Shown here: positions 9,495 to 20,718 of the stretch, in pieces | Layout: every line of letters begins with the position of its first letter | Position numbering within the stretch: the first letter of the stretch is position 1 | NCBI GenBank assembly: GCA_947561395.2 | Contig: OX387186.1 | Coordinates: forward strand, 48,007,220-48,071,219 | Direction: 5' to 3' | Length of the DNA stretch: 64,000 nt | Source of the DNA: Buxus sempervirens | Taxonomy: Eukaryota; Streptophyta; Magnoliopsida; Buxales; Buxaceae | Position numbers and translations under genes: made by a program | The notes under the pieces: model-generated | What the model was told of the DNA's origin: nothing | The model's database searches: none | Seen by the model: only the letters and a program-made list of their open reading frames with translations

Positions 9495-12400
9495 TTTAAC
9501 GCCCCGAACCCGAGTCTATGCAAAACAAGCACCAAACCCGAATCCGAAGTGATACTGGGCCCAAAGCTACTAATTACCAGACATTTAAATCCAACTAATT
9601 AGATTAACTATCAGAGTGCGGAAATTTAAAACAATAATTTCATCAATATACGTGGCTAACTATAACCATTAAACTAACTCATCCATATCAATTCATAAAT
9701 CTGGTAAATGGGTTTTCTAGCACACTTTCTCTCATATTCAATTTAATCATAAAATATCCATGAAGATACATCTACATCAACCTCTAAAAGAAAGATCCAA
9801 ATGAAATAATAAAGATCCTCTGCTCAAGAATCTGCGACTTCCCCTCGAGTCAACCCCAAGGACGCTCTCCCGTGAAACAGCTGAAAAATAAGATAATGAA
9901 GTAGGGTGAGATACAACTATCTCAGTAGGTAACACATGCATGCTAGAAACAGTTTATATATAAAAGTAATCATTCATGCACGATAAAATAATCAGGTAGT
10001 CACGGTCGATAATAAGAACGATTAATCACCATATGAAACCAAAATCTAATCAGGGTTCGGAATAAAGAGAGTTCATTATGTAACCTTCGTTTCAATTAGA
10101 AAGGCAATATAATATAAATCAAACTCTTCTGATTCAAATGTAGATCATGTCATTCATAATTAATAGTAAGTCTCCATCTGATAACAACATTCTCCCATGT
10201 AGGATGCAATCACGCAGTAATCACATCTACCCTACATGAGGTCTCTCCCGCAGGAGTCATCATATCTCACCCGCAGGTGGTCACATCTCACCCGCAGGTG
10301 GTAATCACATACATCTCCCTTGTGGGATGCAATCACATCGTGATTACATCTCCCCCACAAGAGGTCACATCTCTCCCGCAGGAGGTCACATATCTCCCCT
10401 GTGGGATGCAATCCAATCAGGATCACATCTCCCCCAACAGGAGTTCTCATCATCTCACCCGCAGGTGGTCTCTCCCCTGTGGGATGCAATCCAATCAGGA
10501 CCACATCTCCCCCAACAGGAGGTCTCATCTCTCCCGCAGGAGGTCATCTCACCCGCAGGTGGTCTCTCCCCTGTGGGATGCAATCCAATCAGGATCACAT
10601 CTCCCCCAACAGGAGGTCTCATCTCTCCCGCAGGAGGTCTCTCCCCTGTGGGATGCAATCCACTCAGGATCACATCTCCCCCAACAGGAGGTCTCATCTC
10701 ACCCGCAGGTGGTCTCTCCCCTGTGGGATGCAATCCAATCAGGATCACATCTCCCCCAACAGGAGGTCTCATCTCACCCGCAGGTGGTCTCTCCCCTGTG
10801 GGATGCAATCCAATCAGAATCACATCTCCCCCAACAGGAGGTCTCATCTCTCCCGCAGGAGGTCATCTCACCCGCAGGTGGTCACATATCTCATCCGCAG
10901 ATGGTACAATCTCTTATAGCCATCATGGCATTCGGTCAACGGTCCAATTATATTTTCAGAAGGAAATTACCTATATAGAATCCTTATAACCATTTCAAGT
11001 GAATTTGATCCTCTTTAAACCCCAAATTGTACTAAATCATAAAACAAGGCAGTTAAATATCTAGTATAAACTTTTTAGTGTAATTGGACTTCAGGGACAC
11101 CTTAAGAATAATCTTAGAGAAGTGTTACAAGGGGTGGAAATCCAAATATCCTATTTTATAATGATTTGGGACTAAGAATGTCATAAAGTTCTCAAAATAC
11201 ATTTTGGATTAGTGAAATAGTCTTAGGGTCCCTAATAGGGTCACCATACCAATAATCAATCAATTCTAAGACAAAAAGTTTCGGACCCCAAAAATATTCT
11301 AAGTCTAGTTAAAAACGCTGACTTTTGGTATATAATTTTTCTAGACAAATCGACAAGGAGTTTCGAGCTCAAATTTTGGTTGTAGTCTATTGAAGGGTAA
11401 ACACATCTCCTACAATTTTATGGGCTCCTGAATCACTCATCTGGGTATTAAACCTAAACCGGGCTTTTTGATAAAAACCGGGATTTAGGCATGAACTGGA
11501 AAGTTGACTTTTTATTGGCTGGGAATTAGACCTTGGAAGTATTTTTATTGATTCCAAATGGGGGGTAAAACCTTATTTACATGTAAAGACTTTAGTAAAT
11601 GGAGCAATAAATACACAGGACATTTACTTAAATGTCTTTCATGTAATAAGGGTGCTATGCGAGAGGCTTGGGTTGTCTGGGAAAAGGTTGGAGAAGAAAA
11701 GGGGATGAAAAACTGTCGAAATTGCATTTTTTTGCTAGAGCGCCTAGGATCGCTCAGGATCGCCTAGGCGGTCAAAGGTCGGCGGTAGTACAAAATAGGT
11801 CGCCTGCGGTCCGTCGTCCCGTGGTCTCCGGCGTCCTCAATTTTTATAACTAGCGCCGAGGATCGCCGAGCGCAGAGAGGTAGGTGGTCTCCCAAAAACG
11901 AACATAAAATGTTTAGAAATCTGATTTTTCATGTCCAGGATGATTCTAACATAATTATATGAATGATATCAAGCTAAATACATGTATATATAACACTAAA
12001 ACATGCAATACAATCGATTAACCTCCAAAACACAAAACGAAACAAAAATCGGTGCTACCTACCTCTTGAACGTGTGCTCTCCTCTTCCTTCTCTAAATAG
12101 CAACACTCAGACTCAAAAGCACTCCTTTGGGATGAAGAAAACCAGAGCAACCTCTTCCTCCTTCTTTGGTCGTTCTTACCGTCGCTCTCCGTCGTGCGGC
12201 TAACAAATACGAGCAAGTCTTCCCAACCTATTCGTTTAGGTCATTTTAGTGTATTTATATACCTACGATTCCATGCAATGCATGTGTATCAAACTCCACA
12301 CATTGCCCAATCAAAATACATTAGCTTTAAAATATTAATCTTACTGCGATAACTCGCGATCAGACGCTCCGATCTGCACCAAACTCCTGATCTTCACTAA

Positions 12401-12504
12401 TACCGATATTCTCTACAATATTAAATTATTTCAATCCATAATAATCCTCAAGAATATTAATTATTATTTTTATTTTAATATTTGGGAAAATTCGGGGTTT
12501 TACA
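9495..12504 (+). mobile_element. Family-B solo LTR (inner), nested in the outer copy
   Basis: It begins TTTAACGCCCCG, aligning to TGTAACGCCCCG of the outer copy, and ends GGTTTTACA. Length is 3,010 bp. The flanks GGGCG (9,490-9,494) and AGGCG (12,505-12,509) are a 4-of-5 target duplication. It aligns to the outer copy along most of its length, with the strongest match 11,180-11,655 against 8,760-9,240. It differs mainly in the hairpin array, which is 75-bp-periodic here. No internal coding region, so a solo LTR. Confidence 0.82.
10196..10905. repeat. 75-bp minisatellite made of two hairpin classes
   Basis: About eight tandem units with 75-bp period, some truncated. Small hairpins have the constant loop CGCA and stems CTCC/GGAG (10,245-10,256), CACC/GGTG (10,268-10,279) or CATC/GATG (10,892-10,903). 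Larger hairpins enclose a GATGCAATC-type loop with stems CATGTAGG/CCTACATG (10,196-10,238), CTTGTGGG/CCCACAAG (10,319-10,361) and repeated CCTGTGGG/CCCAACAGG. Long ORFs across this stretch on both strands arise only because the period is a multiple of three. Confidence 0.88.
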
Positions 12505-13422
12505 AGGCGCCTACCTCTTAGGTGAGCGCCAGTGAGCGCGAGGTGAGCGGATACCCCTATGATTTTCATTTCTCTGTTATTTCAAGATCTACATGACTGG
12601 CCGGTTTGTTTATCTCTGTAATTGTTCCACTACACTCCTAATACTCCCAGAAGACTTCCCAACCATATTTGGATTTAATCTAAACACTTTTAAATCAATG
12701 ATAAAATTCAATCTCCGAACTCTGTTCATGTCATTTCCAGAAAACCAGAAAACTCATACATCTTTTAAGATACAAAACATGCATCAGAATAAGCTCACAA
12801 AAACCTCAAACACAAAACCCAGTTGTAAATCAGTGCTACTCACCGTATGCGCTTAATCCCAGAACAACAGCATCTTCCACAACCGGCCGAGCACGACTCC
12901 GGCTGCGCGCGAAGATGAAATGGTAGCCGCACGAATCCTCTGCTCACGAGAGAAATAACCCGCAGAAATCCGACTCCAATAACCTCCTAGTATTTCTTCC
13001 GATTCTTGTTCTTCACGGGAATAACCCTAATCGCCATTAATAGCTGCAATCGCCAAGTCGCCCAGTTCTCCAGATAACGAGACTAACGAAAATATTTCCA
13101 TAAGTACGATACGAGTATTCGTTTAAACCCAAACCCTAATTTCCCCTTTTGGTATATTTACCTTGCGCTACATACGCCGCTCGATAACTCTTTAAACCCT
13201 TGATCCTATGCGCGCTCACCCACTGGAAACCCTACATGTTCCGGCCACTTAGGTTATTCTCTTTGACAACTAATGACCACAAATCTCCAGCAATAAATAA
13301 ATTTTGATCAAGCCTGTCCATAAATCCATGTGTTCATACTTTTGCATATATTTTATTTTATCTACTATTTTATATTGTTTATTATTATTATTATTTTTTC
13401 TACTCAAAACTGGGGTCTTACA
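12505..13422 (+). mobile_element. 3' remainder of the outer family-B LTR
   Basis: Resumes the outer LTR after the inner insertion, starting with GAGCGC-rich sequence like that at 9,420-9,475 and ending in a T-rich tract and GGTCTTACA. No gene is seen. The middle part (12,840-13,250) is GC-moderate and lacks conserved reading frames. Confidence 0.75.
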
Positions 13423-13427
13423 TATTC

Positions 13428-15832
13428 AAAGCTGACCCGTTATCTATCATGACCCGTCTCACTATTAAGTCGAAGCACCTTACAGTGATAAACAGAGGCT
13501 CCGTGTGATTGTAACCTTCAGGGGGCAAGTCTGCTGAGGAAAAAGAGATTGCTTCTGGCGTAGCAATTATAGACATTACTGTCTCCAACTGCTCAGGGCT
13601 GATGTCATCAGGCACATGAGTATCACCCAGTATTTTCATAAGTACGTCTTTATGTTTATCTGAATCCAATAAGAGACGCATAATGGATATCTGAGCTGGT
13701 GTCTTATTCAACTGCTGCACTAGATCATACTCCAAAGTGAAGGCACTATAGTGGAGTTTTTCAATCTCTTCTTCTGGGGCCTTCCCTTTCTTTTTGTGGG
13801 TCTGTGGCAATTCAGTAGTCACATCCTTCCCTTTTTCTTTCCTTGTTCTTTCTTCACTAGTCTCTCCCTCTGGTGCAAGTGGAGGGTTAAGGTTTATGTA
13901 TCGACCAGAACGGGTGATCCGATCGACTTCTCTTTCAGTGGACGTGATGGTAGAATCATGGTATATGGGTAGGAATTGGTAAGGTGGAGGCACAGTGGAG
14001 TAGGTTGGGTCAAGGTGAAGTTGGTGTAAGTTGAGGGTGGGTGGTTCCAGTATGAAGTGCACAGGCTCATTGAATGGGTTGTTCATCATGTCGAAGATGT
14101 TCAATGGGGGTGAGTTTGGGACAGGTGGAGGATAGAAAGGCTCTGGTTCGGGAAAGTTGAAATGCACCAGAGGGAACCCTATGAAGGTTTCTTCATTCTC
14201 CTCTTCATTAATGACATGTATCTGTTGATAAATTGCCCCTTCTTGGAGATGAATCTTGACAACTTGCCCTGGCCGTCCAATCAGCAAGGACGGGTCAACC
14301 TCTAGTTTACTGCCTTGATCACTGATGATCTGATGTACTATTCCACTGCCAGAAGTCTTATTATGGTCTGGGAGGGGGTTAGTGGCTGTACCAGTAGGAG
14401 GAGTAGGTGCTACTGGTACTGGGGGATCTACAGAGATCTTTTTACTGTCTATCAGATCCTGTATGTCATGCCTCAAGTCCCAGCATCGATTTGTCGAATG
14501 TCCGGGAGCTCCAGAATGATACTCACATCTCTCCGCTGCATTATAATTTCGTGAGTTGATCATTCTGGGGTTGGGAGGCTTGATTTGATGGTACCCCTTC
14601 TTCAGCAGTGTAGCCAACAATTCTACAGGTGCATAAGGCAGCGGGGTAAACACCCTCTTCATTCTTGCCTCTGCTTCCTCTCTCGTCCTTCTTAGAGGTT
14701 GCCCCTGACTTTCATTCCTCTGGGCAATGTGATATGGCTGTGTTGGCTGTACATAATTAATTACCTGGGTTTCCTGCCTCCTAGGCTCTTGCCCCTGATT
14801 TCTGCCACTCTGTCCGGTTGCAGGCCTCCTCTGTGTAGGGCCCTGACCACTACCATCTATCTTTCCAGCCCTGACCGCATCTTCAATTTTGTCTGCCGTC
14901 AGAATCAGGTCATTAAAATTGGAAGTACTTTGCCCCAATAGCAGGGAAAAGAATGGCTGTCCAAGTGATGCAATAAACAAGGAGGTCATCTCCTATTCAA
15001 GTAGTGGGGGTTGGACTAAGGTCACCAATTCTTTCCATCTCTTGGCATATTCTCGCACTGACTCTTGATTCTTCTTGGAGAGCCTTTATAACTCTGCCCT
15101 GGTCTGAACTATCTAACTGTTCAATCGGTATTGCTGGATGAATTTGGCAACTAAATCATTCCAACTCTTGATCTTAGTCTTATCCAAACCCAAAAACCAG
15201 TTGTATGCTGCTCCTGTCAGCGACCTCTGAAAGAACTGTATCATAATTTTTTCATCTTTGGCATACTGACACAGATCTCCAGAGTATGACCTTAGATGGT
15301 TTAACGGGCACCCGGTGCCATCAAACTAATGCAAGTCAGGGCACTTGAATTTTGGTGGAAGTTGAACATCAGAGAAGAAGCAGAGACTGTCTAAAGTAGC
15401 CTCCATGGGGACCGCACTGGGTCGTAGGCTTTTCAATTCTTCACGCAAAGCATCTACCTCTGCCTTAGTGGTTGCCATCTTTTTATCAAACTGGGCCTGC
15501 TGTGTTCTGTACCAATCTTCCTCTTCTTGCCCTAGTTGGGCAGGTGCAATAATATGTGGAAGAGGCACGGCTTGCGGAGGTGGAGGTGGTACCAACGGAG
15601 CTGGGTACGCAGGGTATGGTGGTGGAGCATCCATTTGTGGTGGAGCAATTGGTTGCTGCAGGGTCACTAGGGCAGCTGGAGGAGTCATCCTGAGTTCTCT
15701 TAATTCTGTCATTAACTCTTGAATGATAGTCCCCATACTGTCAATCCTCTGTTGTAAATTAGTCACCGTCTGTGTCTGGCTGGACTCTGCTTGATCCTGT
15801 CCTGATAAGGTCTGTTCCCTTGGCTGCTCCAT
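13428..15832 (-). pseudogene. Gag and N-terminal protease of the Ogre-type element
   Basis: Gag would form the virus-like particle, and the attached protease would cleave it. The start is the Met at 15,832, followed by a coiled-coil-like N-terminus and a Pro-rich stretch. A gag core (HLRSYSGDL, FFQRSLTGAAYNWF) is visible between about 15,325 and 15,120, but with stops near 15,326, 15,115 and 14,993. From 14,989 a long open segment holds the zinc-knuckle-like CEYHSGAPGHSTNRC, as usual for Tat gag, then Pro-rich spacers. It ends in the protease active site DNGSALN, where the TATTC target duplication and the solo LTR cut the frame. The stops make it non-functional. Confidence 0.85.
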
Positions 15833-16013
15833 CTCAAGTCTTCTTCTGGATCTTAACAGGTAGGGGCTTCGAGAAGCAATTTTGGTACCTGGGAGGGCAA
15901 CCAGCGAATATTAGTACAACTTATATGCATGATTATTGATGTATTCTAACTGTAAAGAAGGGCCAAGGATTAATTTATTTGAATTATTTTGAAAATGATA
16001 GGGATTCTTAAGT
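15833..16013 (-). other. Short spacer upstream of gag
   Basis: Non-coding leader sequence between gag and the first tandem array. Nothing recognisable. Confidence 0.4.
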
Positions 16014-16610
16014 TTGATCTATTTTAGCCGAATGGCTGGGAAAGAGAACCCAGTTTAAGCTGATCTGTTTTAGCCGAATGGCTGGGAAAGAGAACCCAAT
16101 TTAAGCTGATCTGTTTTAGCCAAACGGTTGGGGGAGAGAACCTGGTTTAAGCTAGTCTATTTTAGCCAAACGGCTGGGAAAGAGAATCCGGTTTAGACTG
16201 GTCTGTTTTAGCCAAACGGCTGGGAAAGAGAACCCGGTTTAGACTGGTCTGTTTTAGCCAAACGGCTGGGGGAGAGAACCCGGTTTAGACTGGTCTGTTT
16301 TAATCAAATGGTTGGGGGAGAGAACCCTAAGCTGATCTGTTTTAACCAAATGGTTGGGGGAGAGAACCCAGTTTAGACTGGTCTATTTTAGCCAAACGGC
16401 TGGGAGAGAGAACCCGATTTAGACTGGTCTGTTTTAGCCAAACGGCTAGGAGAGAGAACCCGATTTAGACTGGTCTGTTTTAGCCAAACGGCTGGGAAAG
16501 GGAACCCGATTTAGACTGGTCTATTTTAGCCAAGCGGCTGGGGGAGAGAACCCGGTTTAGACTGGTCTGTTTTAGCCAAACGGCTGGGAAAGGGAACCCG
16601 ATTTAAAAGG
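16014..16610. repeat. 46-bp tandem array in the Ogre leader
   Basis: About 12-13 units of 46 bp built on GGTCTGTTTTAGCCAAACGG followed by CTGGGAAAGAGAACCCGG. Units vary by a few substitutions; one near 16,320 is shortened. It lies between ORF1 and gag on the transcribed strand. Confidence 0.9.
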
Positions 16611-16699
16611 TTGGTTTGAGCTCAGTATCATGAGGTTGGACTATGTTAAGTCTCCGCAGGGGATGAGCTAAACAGCAACATCCAAGTGTACCTTAACCA

Positions 16700-17165
16700 A
16701 TTTTCAGTTTAATCTCTGATGGTTTTAGCACCTAACTTCGGCTAGTAGTTCCCGGGCGTGTCTTAGCTAGTCGTTGGTTTAATCACCATTGACTTTGACG
16801 CCTCACAACGGGGAAGGCTATGCCAGGATGATCTTCCACCAATTTTCTGGTTTAAACACCAGTGGCATCAGTGCCCCAAGAGTTCGGCTAGGGATACCCG
16901 AGCGTACCTTAGTCGTTAGCTTAGTTGCTTGACCTTGGTGTCACACAACGGGGTATGCTATGCCAGGACGATCCTTTGCCAATTTTCTGGTTTAAACACC
17001 AGTGGCATCAGTGCCCTAAGATTCGGCTAGGGATACCCGAGCGTACCTTAGTCGTTAGCTTAATTGCTTGACCTTGGTGCCACACAACGGGGTATGCTAT
17101 GCCAGGACGATCCTCTACCAATTTTCTGGTTTAATTACCAATGGCATCAGTGCCCGATAGGCTGA
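16700..17165. repeat. 140-bp tandem array in the Ogre leader
   Basis: Just over three units of about 140 bp. The word AATTTTCTGG recurs at 16,841, 16,981 and 17,120, each followed by TTTAAACACCAGTGGCATCA or a close variant. Confidence 0.88.
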
Positions 17166-17209
17166 CCGTGTGATCTTTTAAATCAGACGGGTGTGATCTG
17201 AGCTCAAGG

Positions 17210-17840
17210 GATTGGGTGTTCTTTATTCAGAACCCTGGGGTTTTAAGACTTAAGCTTGAAACTTGAAAGTTTGAGAGTTAATAAGGATAGGGTGTTCTTT
17301 ATTCAGAACCCCTGGGTTTAAAGATTCTTTTGGCAAGTTTTTTATTCAGATTGCCTGAAATTTTTAGAGTTGATTGCAAAAATGGGGTGTTCTTTATTTA
17401 GAACCCTTAAAGATTTAAGATTTAAACAATTTGGTGAGTTCTTTACTCAGATCGCCTAAAAATTTTAGAGTTAATTGCAAAAATGGGGTGTTCTTTATTT
17501 AGAACCCTTTGCTTTAAAGATTTAAAAGAATTTGGCGAGTTCTTTACTCAGATCGCCTGAAAATTTTAAATTGGGTGTTCTTTATTCCGAACCCTTAAAG
17601 GTTTAAGACTCAAATTTGAAATTGATAATTTCTGAAGATTTGAAAGTTGGTAAGAATTGGGTGTTCTTTATTCAGAACCCTTAAAGATTTAAGTTTTAAA
17701 TTCAGAATTGATAATCTCTAAAGATTTGAAAGTTGGATAGGAATTGGGTGTTCTTTATTCAGAACCCATGGGTTCAACGATTAAAAAATTTTGGCGAGTT
17801 CTTTATTCAGATCGCTTGAAAATTTGGAAGTTAATGGATT
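17210..17840. repeat. Irregular array of GGGTGTTCTTTATTCAGAAC words
   Basis: About nine occurrences of GGTGTTCTTTATTCAGAACC, alternating with the related GGCGAGTTCTTTATTCAGAT, spaced 50-110 bp apart. This is the third consecutive repeat block in the leader. Confidence 0.8.
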
Positions 17841-18130
17841 GGGATCAGATTGTTTGAAAAAGGAATTCGGGGATGTCTTAATTGACTTTATTAAATCTAA
17901 CACAAAATTCTTCATAGAAAAAGCAATACAATGCCACAATTTAGAACAAGCAATTACATGATTAAGTTAAAAAACAACAAACCCAGAGTCTAGCTAGGTT
18001 GGTCATCATCATAATGAGAGGACACGTCTCGCCTTTTCAAGGCACGCAGAAGTTTATTCCGCAGACGTCGGTCCTCTTTTGTGCGTGTGCGCATGATGTC
18101 AAGCTGTTGCTGAAGGGCCTCATTGGCCTG

Positions 18131-19412
18131 CTAGTTTTTATGCTCGGAATCCACGTATGCACGGTGGATCCGAGAATGAGATTCCCGCAGTTTGGCCACC
18201 CTATCCCTGTATGTGTCAGGGGGCGAAACTGGGATATCGTCAGAGGTGATGATATGGAGAGGAGGTGGGCTGTCTAGGCCAGTTTCTCGAGCAATCCATT
18301 GTTCGTAATTACGAACATCGGATGCAGTGAAAATGTCCTCTTGGAGTATTTGCACGTGTTGCCATTCCTTCACCAATTTTTTCTTCAATTCCCATGTAAG
18401 TGGGCCAGTTAATCCTTTCGCCTCATCCTTGATCGGTATTCCCTGAGACTTCCCAAACTGTCTCAGAATTCGAACCGGATAGTATGGCATGGCATGAGTC
18501 AAGCCTATAAAGGCTAGGCAATGTCTTTTCCTGAAAGCTATGACGGGAGTATATATTTGGTCAAATGTGCCTCCCCATCTTATATCCATTTCTCCTTTCA
18601 GTTGGAGAAAGTGGTCAAACCAGTCCTCTCTGGAGGGTAAGTCTGGTCTAATCTCTCTTCGGGCCATCAATGTGACATTGTCACGGACGTACCCATAACG
18701 TGGGCTGACAAGTTCAGCAACCATCAGGTAATCTTGAAGCCAAATGTGTAGGAGAGGAGCGCATCCCTGAAACCTCCTAGTTCCATTCTTGGTCATGGTA
18801 TAGCTGAGTAAGAATCAGTGGCGCAATCCGGAATTTCACTTGGAGTTGGTCTACAATTTCCATGAGGGCCAAATTAATGGTGTCTCCCCCAGTAGGAAAG
18901 AAGAGCTGTGATAGAACCACGAGGGTGAAGGTGTCCCACCAAACACGGGGTCTTTCCTAATTTTTGTCCCTTATCTTTTCAGCAAGGAAGGTTTTAGAGA
19001 CCCGAGTGAATGCTTAGTCACCTCCTAAGGTCTGGAATTCTCCTCTGGATAGGCCAAAGAAAGTACAAGCTTCATTCTTGTAGCTATCTTTGAGGTTTGG
19101 CCTGGCTGGTTCTCCATGGTCACGGAATCGGAGGAATAGTTCGAATTCCTCAATTGTGGGTGTCAACTCATTAGTTCCAAACCTAAAGAGTGAAAGCTGG
19201 GGATCCCAGAAAGGTAGAGCCGCCTGAATCATGTCCCAATTAATGGGCCCATTTAAGAGGGATAGAGTTTGTCCCATGTGGTATTTCTATTCCCAATGAA
19301 TTTGCTCATCTCCTTGTAATTGCCTTGTCCAAGAATGGATCCAAGGGGTATCAAAGGCACACTTCTCTATCCTAGGGAAGCGAACTCTCTCAGTCGAGGA
19401 TGAAGATGCCAT
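18131..19412 (-). pseudogene. ORF1 upstream of gag (Ogre-type, function unknown)
   Basis: Extra protein encoded between the 5' LTR and gag. From a Met at 19,412 the frame starts with a Ser-rich N-terminus. After a TAG the 19,277-19,014 segment shows FWDPQLSLFRFGTNELTPTI, a signature I associate with the plant domain of unknown function DUF7745. Two more stops and a frameshift near 18,790 follow. The 18,796-18,131 segment then begins TRRFQGCAPLLHIWLQDY and ends in a hydrophilic tail. ORF1 in this position is typical of Ogre elements; its role is not known. The fragmentation matches the rest of the element. Confidence 0.78.
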
Positions 19413-20700
19413 GCCGACTATCCGATTGAAATTCCAAGTCAATTTAGGGTTTTCCACCAAAAACTCTAAATTAGTCTAAGGCATGCAACAAGATATGCAA
19501 AAATTAAATCAATGCCTAAGCAGTTATCCAAGTACTCAAGTTATGGGGTTTTAAGGGTTATGTCCTTTAAATGTTTGGAAAACGCATTCAGGTCTTAGCC
19601 GGCCTTTTCTTTCATCTGTTCTTTCATCTGCTCTTTCATCTGCTCTTTCATCTGTCCCTAGTGTCGGACTGAAAACAATATTTACAACTTGCCTTCGAGG
19701 GCGAAATTTACAAAAATAAATCTGGAAAGAGAATCACCTTTAGGGTTGTTGAGAACCCAAAAGGAGGGTACAAATTTGCCATTCGGCAAGTGGGCTGAAA
19801 TCCTATCTCTAGGGTTTTTGTCTCTGTTCTGACCCATTTCTGTCTGATCTGGCCGGCTTTCAACTGAACCAAGACCGACTCGAATGCGAGGATTAAATTG
19901 AGTTAATTTCCTTAAATTAGGGTTAAGACCAACAAAGGCGGCGGTTAATGCCCTAGATTGATTTTACCCCTATTTGTTCATTCATGTTCATGCTCACATC
20001 AGGGTTTATCAGAAGTAATAGGTGGGGAAGGATACGCAGCCCAAGGCACCTACCTTAAAGGGTCTGAGCCAAGTACTAGACCCTTCGCGTACCATGGCAA
20101 GAAACCAATGGTGCTTGAAGAATCCAGAAACCTAGGGAGATGGGTTTACCCTGCTTTCCCTGGCAAGCCACGGGAGCGTAGAGCTAATACCATCCCAAAA
20201 GTAAGTTTCTCGATTGAAGAAGGGTGGCTGCTAGAGAGATCTAGGTTTTGGTTAAGAAGAGTATTCACATGGTGCAGACATTCATTTCGGATCATCCATG
20301 CAGACTCCCTCGTGCATGTCACCCCAGGCAGTTAAAAAATTCATTCATGGTGTAGTGAGGTGCTTGTATGTGCAGTGGGGTCAAGTGCTGTGTCTGTTCG
20401 GGTGATTCTCGGATAATGGGCTGATTAAGGGTTCCTTAATGTCGCTTTTATAGTGAGAATACAGAACAGTATGCAATACAATGTTTAGGTGGATCCCCAG
20501 GTAAGTGGAGGGTCACAGGGAACCGCTTAAATTCCACTTTCCTTAGGCAATTATCTCGTCCTTATGACAGGATCCCCCAATACAATGTAATCACATAAGT
20601 TCCGCAAACCACTAAATTTGGACAAGAAGTACTTCCTAAATCTGCTTATATCCACCTAATTGACTCATTTGATAACCAGGGTCCGACTGGGTTGAGGGTA
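19413..20700 (-). other. 5' leader of the Ogre-type element
   Basis: Non-coding stretch between primer-binding site and ORF1. It includes a short tandem repeat of TCTGCTCTTTCA at about 19,607-19,660. A 125-codon plus-strand ORF at 19,958-20,335 is antisense to the element and resembles no family I know. Confidence 0.55.
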
Positions 20701-20718
20701 TCCCCAGTGGAGTCGCCA
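20701..20718 (-). other. Primer-binding site of the Ogre-type element
   Basis: On the minus strand TGGCGACTCCACTGGGGA begins three bases after the LTR end (20,722). Ogre elements are reported to use an Arg tRNA primer. I cannot verify the exact tRNA match here, but the TGG start and the position are right. Confidence 0.8.

Larger units (their letters stand above)
7364..13422 (+). mobile_element. Family-B solo LTR (outer), interrupted by a second copy
   Basis: The sequence starts TGTAACGCCCCG and ends GGTCTTACA, flanked on both sides by the perfect 5-bp target duplication TATTC (7,359-7,363 and 13,423-13,427). Removing the inner copy at 9,495-12,504 leaves about 3.05 kb. No gag or pol lies inside, so it is a solo LTR left by LTR-LTR recombination. 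It splits the Ogre protease right after the DNGSALN active-site block. The plus orientation is inferred from homology of its palindrome module to family-C LTRs read on their sense strand. It contains a hairpin array (7,936-8,361), a long palindrome (9,153-9,235) and GC-rich inverted repeats (9,284-9,475). Confidence 0.88.

Noticed and set aside
10232-10989. Several overlapping ORFs of 98-233 codons on both strands
   Set aside because: All are translations of the 75-bp hairpin minisatellite. The period is a multiple of three, so any frame free of stops stays open.
19958-20335. 125-codon plus ORF in the Ogre leader
   Set aside because: Antisense to the element, with no recognisable domain and no conserved start context.
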